This document shows positions 24,472-31,556 of a stretch of 64,000 bases of DNA, in pieces. Numbering within the stretch: the stretch's first letter is position 1; every line of letters begins with the position of its first letter. The notes beneath the pieces are model-generated. The model was not told the origin of the DNA, did not search any database, and saw only the letters and a list, made by a program, of their open reading frames with translations. The stretch is from Fervidifonticultor_A tertius (GTDB lineage Bacteria; Sysuimicrobiota; Sysuimicrobiia; Sysuimicrobiales; Humicultoraceae). The stretch spans positions 16,179 through 80,178 of the forward strand of contig JAVKIY010000004.1 in NCBI GenBank assembly GCA_031459235.1. The letters run 5' to 3'. Both the position numbers and the translations under genes were made by a program.

Positions 24472-25388
24472 CGCCGGTGGGCGCGGCGCTGGAGGCGGTC
24501 GAGGCCCGGTTACGCGCGGTGGTCGGCGACGTCCGGCGCGACGAGCCGCTCGCGCGTCACGTGCAGTTCCGCATCGGCGGCCCGGCCGACCTCTTCGTCG
24601 TGCCGCGGACGCTCGCGGAGCTGGAGGCCGCATGCGGGGTGCTCGCGGCTGCGGGGGTGCGGCCCGTCGTCCTCGGCCAGGGGAGCAACGTGCTGGTCGG
24701 CGACCGCGGCATCCGCGGCGTGGTGGTCAAGGTCGGCAAAGGATGTGACCGGGTGGCGATCGACGGCACCGCGGTGATTGCCGAGGCCGGCGCCGGCCTG
24801 CCGGCGCTGGCGCTCCAGACCGCCCGGCGCGGCCTGGCCGGGCTGGAGTTCGGGGCCGGCATCCCAGGGTCCGTGGGCGGCGCGGTCGTGATGAACGCTG
24901 GCGCCCACGGCCACGCCATGGACGAGGTCACCGAGTGGGTCGAGGTGTTGACGCCCTCGGGCCTCCGGCGGCTCACGCGCGAGGCGCTCGGGTTCGCGTA
25001 CCGCACCTCCCTGTTGCAGGAGGAGCCCTGGGTGGTCGCGCGCGCCGGCCTGCGGCTCCGCGTCGAGCCCGCCGCGCAGGTCCAGGCACGCCTGGAGGCC
25101 TGGCTGGCGCAGCGCGGGGTCACCCAGCCGCTCGGGCCGCCGAGCTCGGGCTGTGTCTTCCGCAACCCGCCGGGCGACCACGCGGGTCGCCTGATCGACG
25201 CCGTCGGGGGCAAGGGCCTGGCGGTCGGCGGTGCGCGCGTCTCGGAGCTCCACGCGAACTATATCCTGAATACCGGGACCGCGACCGCGGCCGAGGTGCT
25301 CGCGCTCGCCGATCTGGTGCGGGCGCGTGTGCGCGAGCGCGCCGGCATCGCGCTGGAGATGGAGGTGAAGCTGCTCGGCGAGTTCTAG
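24468..25388 (+). CDS. murB: UDP-N-acetylenolpyruvoylglucosamine reductase
   Basis: MurB reduces the enolpyruvyl group to give UDP-MurNAc, using FAD and NADPH. The 306-residue protein has the FAD_binding_4 motifs VLGQGSNVLVGDRGIRGVV and EFGAGIPGSVGGAVVMNAGAHG. The C-terminal domain has SSGCVFRNPPGDHAGRLIDAVGGKG, including the catalytic Ser region. This is the type I/II short form with the YRTSLL segment in the middle. GTG 24468 overlaps murC. No ddl gene follows, unlike in many dcw clusters; ftsQ comes next after 16 bases. Confidence 0.94.
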   Translation: MTPVGAALEAVEARLRAVVGDVRRDEPLARHVQFRIGGPADLFVVPRTLAELEAACGVLAAAGVRPVVLGQGSNVLVGDRGIRGVVVKVGKGCDRVAIDGTAVIAEAGAGLPALALQTARRGLAGLEFGAGIPGSVGGAVVMNAGAHGHAMDEVTEWVEVLTPSGLRRLTREALGFAYRTSLLQEEPWVVARAGLRLRVEPAAQVQARLEAWLAQRGVTQPLGPPSSGCVFRNPPGDHAGRLIDAVGGKGLAVGGARVSELHANYILNTGTATAAEVLALADLVRARVRERAGIALEMEVKLLGEF

Positions 25389-25404
25389 CCGCCCGGCGAC
25401 CATC

Positions 25405-26175
25405 GTGCCTGCATCGGACCCGTCGCGCCGCCACGCTTCCCCACCCCGGACGCTGCACCGGTTCGCCGTCGTCATGGCCGCGCTGCTCGCGCTTGCCGCG
25501 CTCCCGCAGTCTGCGCTGTTCGTCGTGGACCGGGTGGAGGTCACGGGCATATCGTCCGTGCCCGCCGACCAGGTGCTGGCGCTCGCCGCGCTCCGCCGCG
25601 GGGAGCGGCTCTTCGCGGTGGACGCGGAGGCGGTCGCGCGGCGGCTTCGGGCCGATCCGCGCATTCGCGCCGCCGAGGTCCGGGTGCGGCCGCCCCGGAC
25701 GGTCGGCATCGCCATCGTGGAACGGCGTCCCGTCATCGCGCTCGCCGCCTCCGGCGCCTACGCGCTCGTGGCCGAGGACCTGATCGTCGTCGAGGTGCGC
25801 CCCGACCCGGGCGCACTGCCCGCCGTCGTCGACCGCACAGGCCGCGGTCGGCCGGTGGTCCCGGGCGCCCCGGCTTCCAGCGCCGCGGTGCGCGCGGCGC
25901 TGGACGCGCTGCCGTTGATCCCACCGGAGCTTCGCGACGCACTGGGGACGATCGTGGTGGCGCCCGGCGGCGGCCTCACGCTGGTGCTGCGCTCGGGGCT
26001 CCGGATCCGTGCCGGCGGCCAGGCCGGCCTGACGGAACGGCTGGCCCGGGTGCCTCAGGTGCTGGCCGTACTCCGCGCCCGCGGCGTGGTTGCGGCAGCT
26101 GTCGACCTGCGCTACGCGGGCTCGATCGCGGTGCAGCTCGATGCAGGGAGGAGAAGCCAGGGGGGCGTGGAATAG
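25405..26175 (+). CDS. ftsQ: Cell division protein FtsQ/DivIB
   Basis: FtsQ/DivIB is a bitopic divisome scaffold. The 256-residue protein has a short cytoplasmic tail and one membrane helix (about residues 22-38). A POTRA domain follows, with VDRVEVTGISSVPADQVLALA and the typical AVARRLRADPRIRAAEVRVRPPRTVGIAIVERRPV block, and then a beta domain. Start GTG 25405 fits the short gap after murB. The stop is 44 bases before ftsA. Assignment rests on the POTRA signature and position between murB and ftsA. Confidence 0.92.
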   Translation: MPASDPSRRHASPPRTLHRFAVVMAALLALAALPQSALFVVDRVEVTGISSVPADQVLALAALRRGERLFAVDAEAVARRLRADPRIRAAEVRVRPPRTVGIAIVERRPVIALAASGAYALVAEDLIVVEVRPDPGALPAVVDRTGRGRPVVPGAPASSAAVRAALDALPLIPPELRDALGTIVVAPGGGLTLVLRSGLRIRAGGQAGLTERLARVPQVLAVLRARGVVAAAVDLRYAGSIAVQLDAGRRSQGGVE

Positions 26176-26219
26176 CGCGACCAGATATTGGGGCGCAGCC
26201 ACCCGTCGGCTACAACAGG

Positions 26220-27464
26220 TTGAGGATGACGCGTCGAGGCACGGTCACGGGCCTGGACATCGGCACGACCAAGGTCTGTGCCATCGTCGGCGAAGTGGAC
26301 GAGGACGGCGACGTCCACATCATCGGGGCCGGCACCGCGCCATCGAGCGGGCTGCGGCGCGGTGTGGTCGTCGACCTGGACTCCACCGCGAAGGCGATCG
26401 AGCAGGCCGTCGACCACGCCGAGCGCATGGCCGGGGTCAGCGTGGGCGCGGCCTACGTCGCGGTCTCCGGCGAGCACATCGCGTCCGCCGACAGCCGCGG
26501 GGTCGTCGCCGTGGCGCGCGGGGACCATGAGATCGCCGACGCTGATGTCGCGCGCGTCATCGACGCCGCCCGCATGGCCGCGCTGCCGGCCTCCGACCGC
26601 GAGATCATCCACCTGCTGCCGCGTGACTTCGTCGTCGACGGCCAGGACGGCGTGAAGCGGCCCGTCGGGATGTACGGCACCCGGCTCGAGGTGGAGGCGC
26701 ACATCGTCACGGGTGTGGCCACGCAGCTCGCGAACGTGGCGAAGGCGGTGCAGCAGGCCGGGCTCGACGTCGAGGAGATGGTGCTCGAGCCGCTCGCCTC
26801 GGCCGAGGCCGTGCTGACGCCGGCCGAGCGCGACCTGGGCGCGGTGGTGGCCGACATGGGCGGCGGGACGACGAGCATCGGGGTCTTCGCGAACGGCGGG
26901 CTCTGCCACGTCGCGATCCTCCCCGTCGCGGGCGGGCACCTGACGAACGACATCGCGGTCGGGATGCGCACACCGATGAGCGAGGCCGAGAAGCTCAAGG
27001 TGCGCTGGGGCGCGGCCTCGCCGTCCGCGATCTCCGAGGGCGAGATGATCGAGGTGTTCAACGTTGGCGGACGCGCGCCGCGCGTGCTGCCGCGGCGCGT
27101 GCTCGCCGAGTTCATCGAGCCGCGGCTGGACGAGATGTTCTCGCTGGTGGCTGCGCAACTCCGCCGCAGCGGCTATCAGCATCGCGTGCCGGCCGGGATC
27201 GTGCTGACCGGCGGCGCGTCGCTGCTCGACGGCTTGGTGGAGTACGCCGAGGCGCGGCTGGGCCTGCCCGCGCGGCTCGGGTCGCCCGAGCACCTGGCCG
27301 GGCTGGTCGAGGCGGTTCGCACGCCGGCCTACAGCACCGGCGTGGGGCTGGTGCTCTACGGGGCGCGGACGCACGGCCGGGCCGGCGCCGCGCACCGCAA
27401 CGGGAAGGCGTCGCTGTGGGACCGGACACGGGCATGGGTTCGCGATCTGCTGCAAGGCGCGTAG
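26220..27464 (+). CDS. ftsA: Cell division protein FtsA
   Basis: FtsA is an actin-like ATPase that ties FtsZ to the membrane. The 414-residue protein has phosphate loop 1 TGLDIGTTKVCAIVGE (about residues 9-24), the SHS2 domain segment GVSVGAAYVAVSGEHI, ADMGGGTTSIGVFANG and ILTGGASLLDGL. The C-terminal SLWDRTRAWVRDLLQ is an amphipathic membrane-targeting helix. TTG 26220 or ATG 26226 can be the start; neither has a clear ribosome site at good distance. ftsZ follows after 26 bases. Confidence 0.93.
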   Translation: MRMTRRGTVTGLDIGTTKVCAIVGEVDEDGDVHIIGAGTAPSSGLRRGVVVDLDSTAKAIEQAVDHAERMAGVSVGAAYVAVSGEHIASADSRGVVAVARGDHEIADADVARVIDAARMAALPASDREIIHLLPRDFVVDGQDGVKRPVGMYGTRLEVEAHIVTGVATQLANVAKAVQQAGLDVEEMVLEPLASAEAVLTPAERDLGAVVADMGGGTTSIGVFANGGLCHVAILPVAGGHLTNDIAVGMRTPMSEAEKLKVRWGAASPSAISEGEMIEVFNVGGRAPRVLPRRVLAEFIEPRLDEMFSLVAAQLRRSGYQHRVPAGIVLTGGASLLDGLVEYAEARLGLPARLGSPEHLAGLVEAVRTPAYSTGVGLVLYGARTHGRAGAAHRNGKASLWDRTRAWVRDLLQGA

Positions 27465-27490
27465 ACGGGTCAGTTGGAGGGGGAGCCGCG

Positions 27491-28546
27491 ATGCCGAACA
27501 CGGAGCGAGACCTGCGACGGTACGCCGCCATCAAGGTGGTGGGCGTCGGCGGGGGCGGCAGCAACGCCGTGAACCGCATGATCTCCGCCGGGCTGCGAGG
27601 GGTCGAGTACATCGCCGTCAACACCGACGCGCAGGCGCTCGCCCTCTCGTCCGCGGACAAGAAGATCCACATCGGCGCGAAGGTCACCAAGGGGCTCGGC
27701 GCCGGCGGCGACCCGGCGGTCGGCCGGCAGGCAGCCGAGGAGAGCCGGGACGAGCTGGCGGACGCGGTGGCCGGCGCCGACATGGTCTTCATCACCGCCG
27801 GCATGGGCGGTGGCACGGGCACTGGCGGCGCGCCGGTCATCGCCGAGCTCGCGCGCGATCACGGTGCGCTGACCATCGGCGTGGTGACCCGGCCGTTCTC
27901 GTTCGAGGGTAAGCGGCGCGCGCAGTCGGCCGAGGATGGCGTGCGCACGCTCAAGCAGAAGGTCAACACCCTCATCACGATCCCCAACGACCGGCTGCTG
28001 CAGATCATCGACCGGCAGGCCACGGTGATCGAGGCGTTCCGGACCGCCGACGACGTTCTTCGGCAGGGCGTGCAGGGCGTCTCCGACCTGATCACCATCC
28101 CCGGGTTGATCAACCTGGACTTCGCGGACGTGCGCACCATCATGGCTGAGGCCGGCTCCGCGCTCATCGGCATCGGGGTGGCCTCGGGCGAGGAGCGCGC
28201 GACGCGTGCCGCCCAGGCGGCCATCAACAGCCCGCTCCTGGAGACGTCGATGCAGGGCGCCCGGGGGGTGCTCATCAACGTCACCGGCGGCACCGACCTC
28301 GGCCTGCTCGAGGTGAGCGAGGCGGCCCAGATCGTGCGTGAGGCCGCCGACGCCGAGGCCAACATTATCTTTGGAGCGGTGATCGACGAGAAGACGCGCG
28401 ACGAGATCCGCATCACGGTGATCGCCACGGGCTTCGACGTCGCGCGCCGGCCGGAGGAGGCCATGGTGGCCAGCGACGACCGCGTCCGGGAGCCGGTGAA
28501 GCTCATCGACGATCTCGACATCCCCGCGTTCCTGCGGAGGCGCTAG
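27491..28546 (+). CDS. ftsZ: Cell division protein FtsZ
   Basis: FtsZ is the tubulin-like GTPase that forms the Z ring. The 351-residue protein has VVGVGGGGSNAVNRM at the start, the tubulin signature GGGTGTG (about residues 106-112), NTLITIPNDRLL and the T7 loop NLDFADVRTIM. The linker between the globular domain and the conserved tail DIPAFLRR is short, about 20 residues. ATG 27491 has GGAGGGGGAG upstream. It closes the dcw cluster. The tail should be the docking site for FtsA and for SepF, which is encoded 11 kb downstream. Confidence 0.96.
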   Translation: MPNTERDLRRYAAIKVVGVGGGGSNAVNRMISAGLRGVEYIAVNTDAQALALSSADKKIHIGAKVTKGLGAGGDPAVGRQAAEESRDELADAVAGADMVFITAGMGGGTGTGGAPVIAELARDHGALTIGVVTRPFSFEGKRRAQSAEDGVRTLKQKVNTLITIPNDRLLQIIDRQATVIEAFRTADDVLRQGVQGVSDLITIPGLINLDFADVRTIMAEAGSALIGIGVASGEERATRAAQAAINSPLLETSMQGARGVLINVTGGTDLGLLEVSEAAQIVREAADAEANIIFGAVIDEKTRDEIRITVIATGFDVARRPEEAMVASDDRVREPVKLIDDLDIPAFLRRR

Positions 28547-28549
28547 AAT
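28544..28549 (+). promoter_or_regulatory. Possible -10 element of a leaderless transcript
   Basis: TAGAAT (28544-28549) ends nine bases before the GTG of the protease gene, so a transcript from it would start at or just before the start codon. It overlaps the ftsZ stop. No good -35 is visible. Confidence 0.3.
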
Positions 28550-28558
28550 CTAGGTACT

Positions 28559-29659
28559 GTGACCACCAGGTGGGACGACGCGGGGTCGGGCGGCCCGCCC
28601 GACCCCGCGGTGCTGCTGGAGCGCGCCATCGAGATCGTCATGCGGGTGTTCCCCGGGGCGGTGCCCGCAGGCGGGGACGGGCCCCACCCGGTCCTGGCGC
28701 TGCCGTCGGCCGAGGGGGCCCGCGACCGGTTCCTCGAGGTCCACCACCGGGTCGCGCCCCTGGGCTGGCTGCCGATGCTGCGTGCGCAGGCGGGCCGACC
28801 CGTGCTGATCCTGGTCCCGAAGCCGCCGCCGGGCCGCTGGGCGTGGCAGACGAACCTGCTGCTCGTCCTCGCCACGATGGCGGCGACCTTCTACGCGGGG
28901 TACGAGCAGTCGCGGAGCCTGGTCGCGCTCGGTTTCCTGGACAGCGCGGTCGCCGGTGGCATCGCGTACTCCGCCTCGGTGCTCCTGATCCTGGGCGCGC
29001 ACGAAATGGGCCACAAGCTGGTGGCCCTCCGCCGCGGCATCGACGCGAGCCTGCCGTACTTCCTGCCCATGATCCCGCCGTTTGGGACGATGGGCGCGGT
29101 CATCGTTACCCGGACGCCGGCGCCCAATCGCGACAGCCTGATGGACCTGGGCGCCTCGGGTCCGATCGCCGGGTTCATCGCCGCGCTGCCGGTGCTGGTC
29201 TACGGTGTCACCCACTCGTTCCTCATCGACGCCTCGCGGGCCGCGGAGTTCAACGCGATCCCCGATCCCCTGCTCATCCGGGGCCTCATCCGCCTGCTGC
29301 TCGACCCTCCGCCGACCATGGCCGTCCTGGGCCACCCGGCGCTGTTCGCGGGCTGGCTCGGCCTGGTCGTGACCAGCATCAACCTGCTCCCGGCGAGCAT
29401 GCTCGACGGCGGGCACGCCGTGCGCGCGGCGCTCGGGCCGAAGGCGCACGCGCTCCTGTCGTATCTGGGCGTGGGCCTGGCCGCGGCCATGGGATTCTAC
29501 CCCATGGCCATCCTGATCGCCCTTATGCTCCGGCGGGGACACCCCGGCCCGCTGGACGACCTTTCGCCGCTGAGCCCGTCGCGCCGCGTGGTCGCAGTCG
29601 CCCTGATCGCCGTGTTCGCGGCCAGCGCCGTGGTGCTCCAGCCGCTGTTCGGGTTCTAG
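28559..29659 (+). CDS. Site-2 protease family protein (peptidase M50)
   Basis: M50 proteases cut substrates within the membrane. The 366-residue protein has a soluble N-terminal part (about 1-95) and then several membrane helices. Zinc motif HEMGH (about residues 148-152) is followed by PFGTMGAVI and, near the C-terminus, the third ligand region SMLDGGHAVRAALG. The Pro-rich, YUP8H12-like spacing resembles plant EGY and bacterial homologues. GTG 28559 has no ribosome site but follows a -10-like TAGAAT, suggesting a leaderless mRNA. Possible substrates include anti-sigma factors or the signal peptides of the nearby exported proteins; none can be named from the sequence. Confidence 0.85.
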   Translation: MTTRWDDAGSGGPPDPAVLLERAIEIVMRVFPGAVPAGGDGPHPVLALPSAEGARDRFLEVHHRVAPLGWLPMLRAQAGRPVLILVPKPPPGRWAWQTNLLLVLATMAATFYAGYEQSRSLVALGFLDSAVAGGIAYSASVLLILGAHEMGHKLVALRRGIDASLPYFLPMIPPFGTMGAVIVTRTPAPNRDSLMDLGASGPIAGFIAALPVLVYGVTHSFLIDASRAAEFNAIPDPLLIRGLIRLLLDPPPTMAVLGHPALFAGWLGLVVTSINLLPASMLDGGHAVRAALGPKAHALLSYLGVGLAAAMGFYPMAILIALMLRRGHPGPLDDLSPLSPSRRVVAVALIAVFAASAVVLQPLFGF

Positions 29660-29667
29660 GCGCCGCC

Positions 29668-30873
29668 GTGCCGACCGGTCCGTCCGCCGCGGCGTCCCGG
29701 CGCTGGGCCTGGGCGCGCGCGGCGCGCGCGGTGGCGGCCAAGGAGCTACTGGAGGCGCGGCGCGACCGGCGTACTCTGGTCGCGGCGGTGCTGCTGCCCG
29801 CGGTCACGATGCCCCTGGTTGTCCTGGCGATGCCGCTGCTGCTCCAGCGCCAGCAGCAGGCGGTGCGCGACCGGCCGGCACGGGTCGCGGCGGTGGGGCC
29901 AGGCGCTCAGGCGCTAGCTGCGGCCGGCCAGGCCGCCGGCCGGCTCCGCCTGGTGGACGCCGCTGACGCCCGCCAGGCGCTCCTGGTGGGCCTCGTGGAT
30001 GCCGTGGTCGAGGATACCGGCGAGGCGACCGGCCGATCCAGACGACTGGCCCTGCTGTTCGACGGGAGCCGGCCGGCCTCGGCGGCGGCCGTGGAGAAGG
30101 TTCTGGCGGTCACGGCGAGGATCGCCCAGCACGAGCTGGAGGACGCGCTTCGGGCCAGGGGGACGACGGTGACCGAGGTCCTCTCCATTTCCATGGACGC
30201 GCGGGACATTGCGTCGCCGGAACGCATGGGCGGTGCGCTGCTCGCCACGGTCCTGCCGTTCTTCGTAGCGGTCTGGGCGCTGCTGGGCGGCCAGTACGCC
30301 GCGCTTGACGTGGGCGTCGGTGAGCGCGAGCGGGGCAGCCTGGAGGCCCTGCTGGTCACCCCCCCGGCCAGGACCGCCCTGGTCGCCGGCAAGTTCCTCG
30401 CGGTCCTCGGCCCTGCGCTGCTGGCCCTCGGGGTGATGCTGACGGCCGCGACGGTCTCGCTGGCCGCTGGCGGTCGCTGGTTGCCGACCGGACCCGTCAG
30501 GATCGCCCTGGGCCCGGGGCAGATTGCGCAGATCGGGACCGTTGGGCTGGCCCTGGCCGCCCTGCTGTCGGCCGGCCAGCTCGCCGTGAGCCTGGTCGCG
30601 CGCACCTTGCGTGAGGCCCAGCAGGCGTTCGCGGGGCTCTACCTGGCCGTGGCGATCCCGTCTATGGCCGCCGCCATGGTCGATGAAGGGCTCCCGGGTC
30701 AGCTCGGCGCGGTCATCCCGGTGTTCAACGCCGCCGTGGCTTTCCGTCACATTCTGCTCGGGACACCCCAGCCGGTCTGGTTTGCGGCGACCGCCGGTTC
30801 CCTGCTCGCGCTGGCTGGGCTGGTTCTGCTCTGGGGCACGACCGCCCTACAGACCGACGCGCCGAATCGCTGA
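29668..30873 (+). CDS. ABC-2 type transporter permease (NatB-like)
   Basis: The 401-residue protein has an N-terminal KELLEARRDRRTLVAAVLLPAVTMPL segment, a membrane helix and a large outside domain (about 60-185). Five or six membrane helices follow, and GGQYAALDVGVGERERGSLEALLVTPP is typical of NatB/ABC-2 export permeases. It begins GTG eight bases after the M50 gene and is probably co-transcribed with it. No ATPase partner (NatA) lies beside it, so that subunit must be encoded elsewhere. The substrate is unknown. Confidence 0.82.
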   Translation: MPTGPSAAASRRWAWARAARAVAAKELLEARRDRRTLVAAVLLPAVTMPLVVLAMPLLLQRQQQAVRDRPARVAAVGPGAQALAAAGQAAGRLRLVDAADARQALLVGLVDAVVEDTGEATGRSRRLALLFDGSRPASAAAVEKVLAVTARIAQHELEDALRARGTTVTEVLSISMDARDIASPERMGGALLATVLPFFVAVWALLGGQYAALDVGVGERERGSLEALLVTPPARTALVAGKFLAVLGPALLALGVMLTAATVSLAAGGRWLPTGPVRIALGPGQIAQIGTVGLALAALLSAGQLAVSLVARTLREAQQAFAGLYLAVAIPSMAAAMVDEGLPGQLGAVIPVFNAAVAFRHILLGTPQPVWFAATAGSLLALAGLVLLWGTTALQTDAPNR

Positions 30874-30943
30874 TCCGGGGGCGCGTGGGCGAGAAAACCG
30901 GCGCGTGGCGGCCGGCCCGGGCCGCCAGGGCCGCACGCCGGCG

Positions 30944-30972
30944 TTGACACCCAAGATATGGGGGCATAGAAT
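30944..30972 (+). promoter_or_regulatory. Strong sigma-70 promoter of nrdR-nrdJ, possible NrdR box
   Basis: A perfect TTGACA (30944-30949), a 17-base spacer and TAGAAT (30967-30972) form the best promoter in the window. Transcription should begin near 30979, 24 bases before the nrdR ATG. The spacer contains ACACCCAAGATATGGGG, which partly resembles the AT-centred NrdR box (ACAC..ATAT..GTGT), but the right half is poor. Autoregulation is plausible and not shown. Confidence 0.75.
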
Positions 30973-31002
30973 CGACGGTGCCTCTAGCGGTGGGGCCACC
31001 TG

Positions 31003-31524
31003 ATGCGATGCCCCGTGTGCGGCCACGAAGAGAGCAAGGTCCTGGACTCCCGCCCCGTGCTCGAGGGCCGGGCGATCCGGAGGCGCCGCGAGTGTCTGAA
31101 GTGTGAGCGCCGGTTCACCACCTACGAGCGCGCGGACCTGGCCCCGCTGCTGGTGGCCAAGCGCGATGGGCGCCGCGAGCCGTTCGACCGCGCGAAGGTG
31201 ATGGGCGGGGTGAGCCGGGCTTGCGGGAAGCGGCCGATCTCGGTCGAGGCGATGGACGCTCTGGTCGACGACGTCGAGCGGGCGCTGCGGCAGCTCGGGG
31301 TCTCTGAGGTGGCCTCGGCCACGATCGGCGAGCTGGTGATGGAGCGGCTCCGCCGTCTCGACGACGTCGCCTACGTGCGGTTCGCCTCGGAGCACCGCCG
31401 CTTCCGCGACATCGACTCCATCGCGGAAGAGATCGAAACCCTCAAGGAACGCAAGCGCCGCGAGGACGCGGCCCGCGATCAGGTCCCCCTGATCTCGCTG
31501 CCCGACGCGCAACGCAGTCGCTGA
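31003..31524 (+). CDS. nrdR: Transcriptional repressor NrdR
   Basis: NrdR represses ribonucleotide reductase genes in response to dATP/ATP. The 173-residue protein has a zinc ribbon (C3, C6, C31, C34, with RRRRECLKCERRFTTYE) and an ATP-cone domain (about 48-138) that starts VAKRDGRREPFDRAKV. The ~20-residue tail is a little longer than average. It is followed after 32 bases by nrdJ, the expected target. The start is ATG 31003 behind a strong promoter. Confidence 0.95.
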   Translation: MRCPVCGHEESKVLDSRPVLEGRAIRRRRECLKCERRFTTYERADLAPLLVAKRDGRREPFDRAKVMGGVSRACGKRPISVEAMDALVDDVERALRQLGVSEVASATIGELVMERLRRLDDVAYVRFASEHRRFRDIDSIAEEIETLKERKRREDAARDQVPLISLPDAQRSR

Positions 31525-31556
31525 CGCACCGCAGATCACACCGCTGGAGGTGGCTC

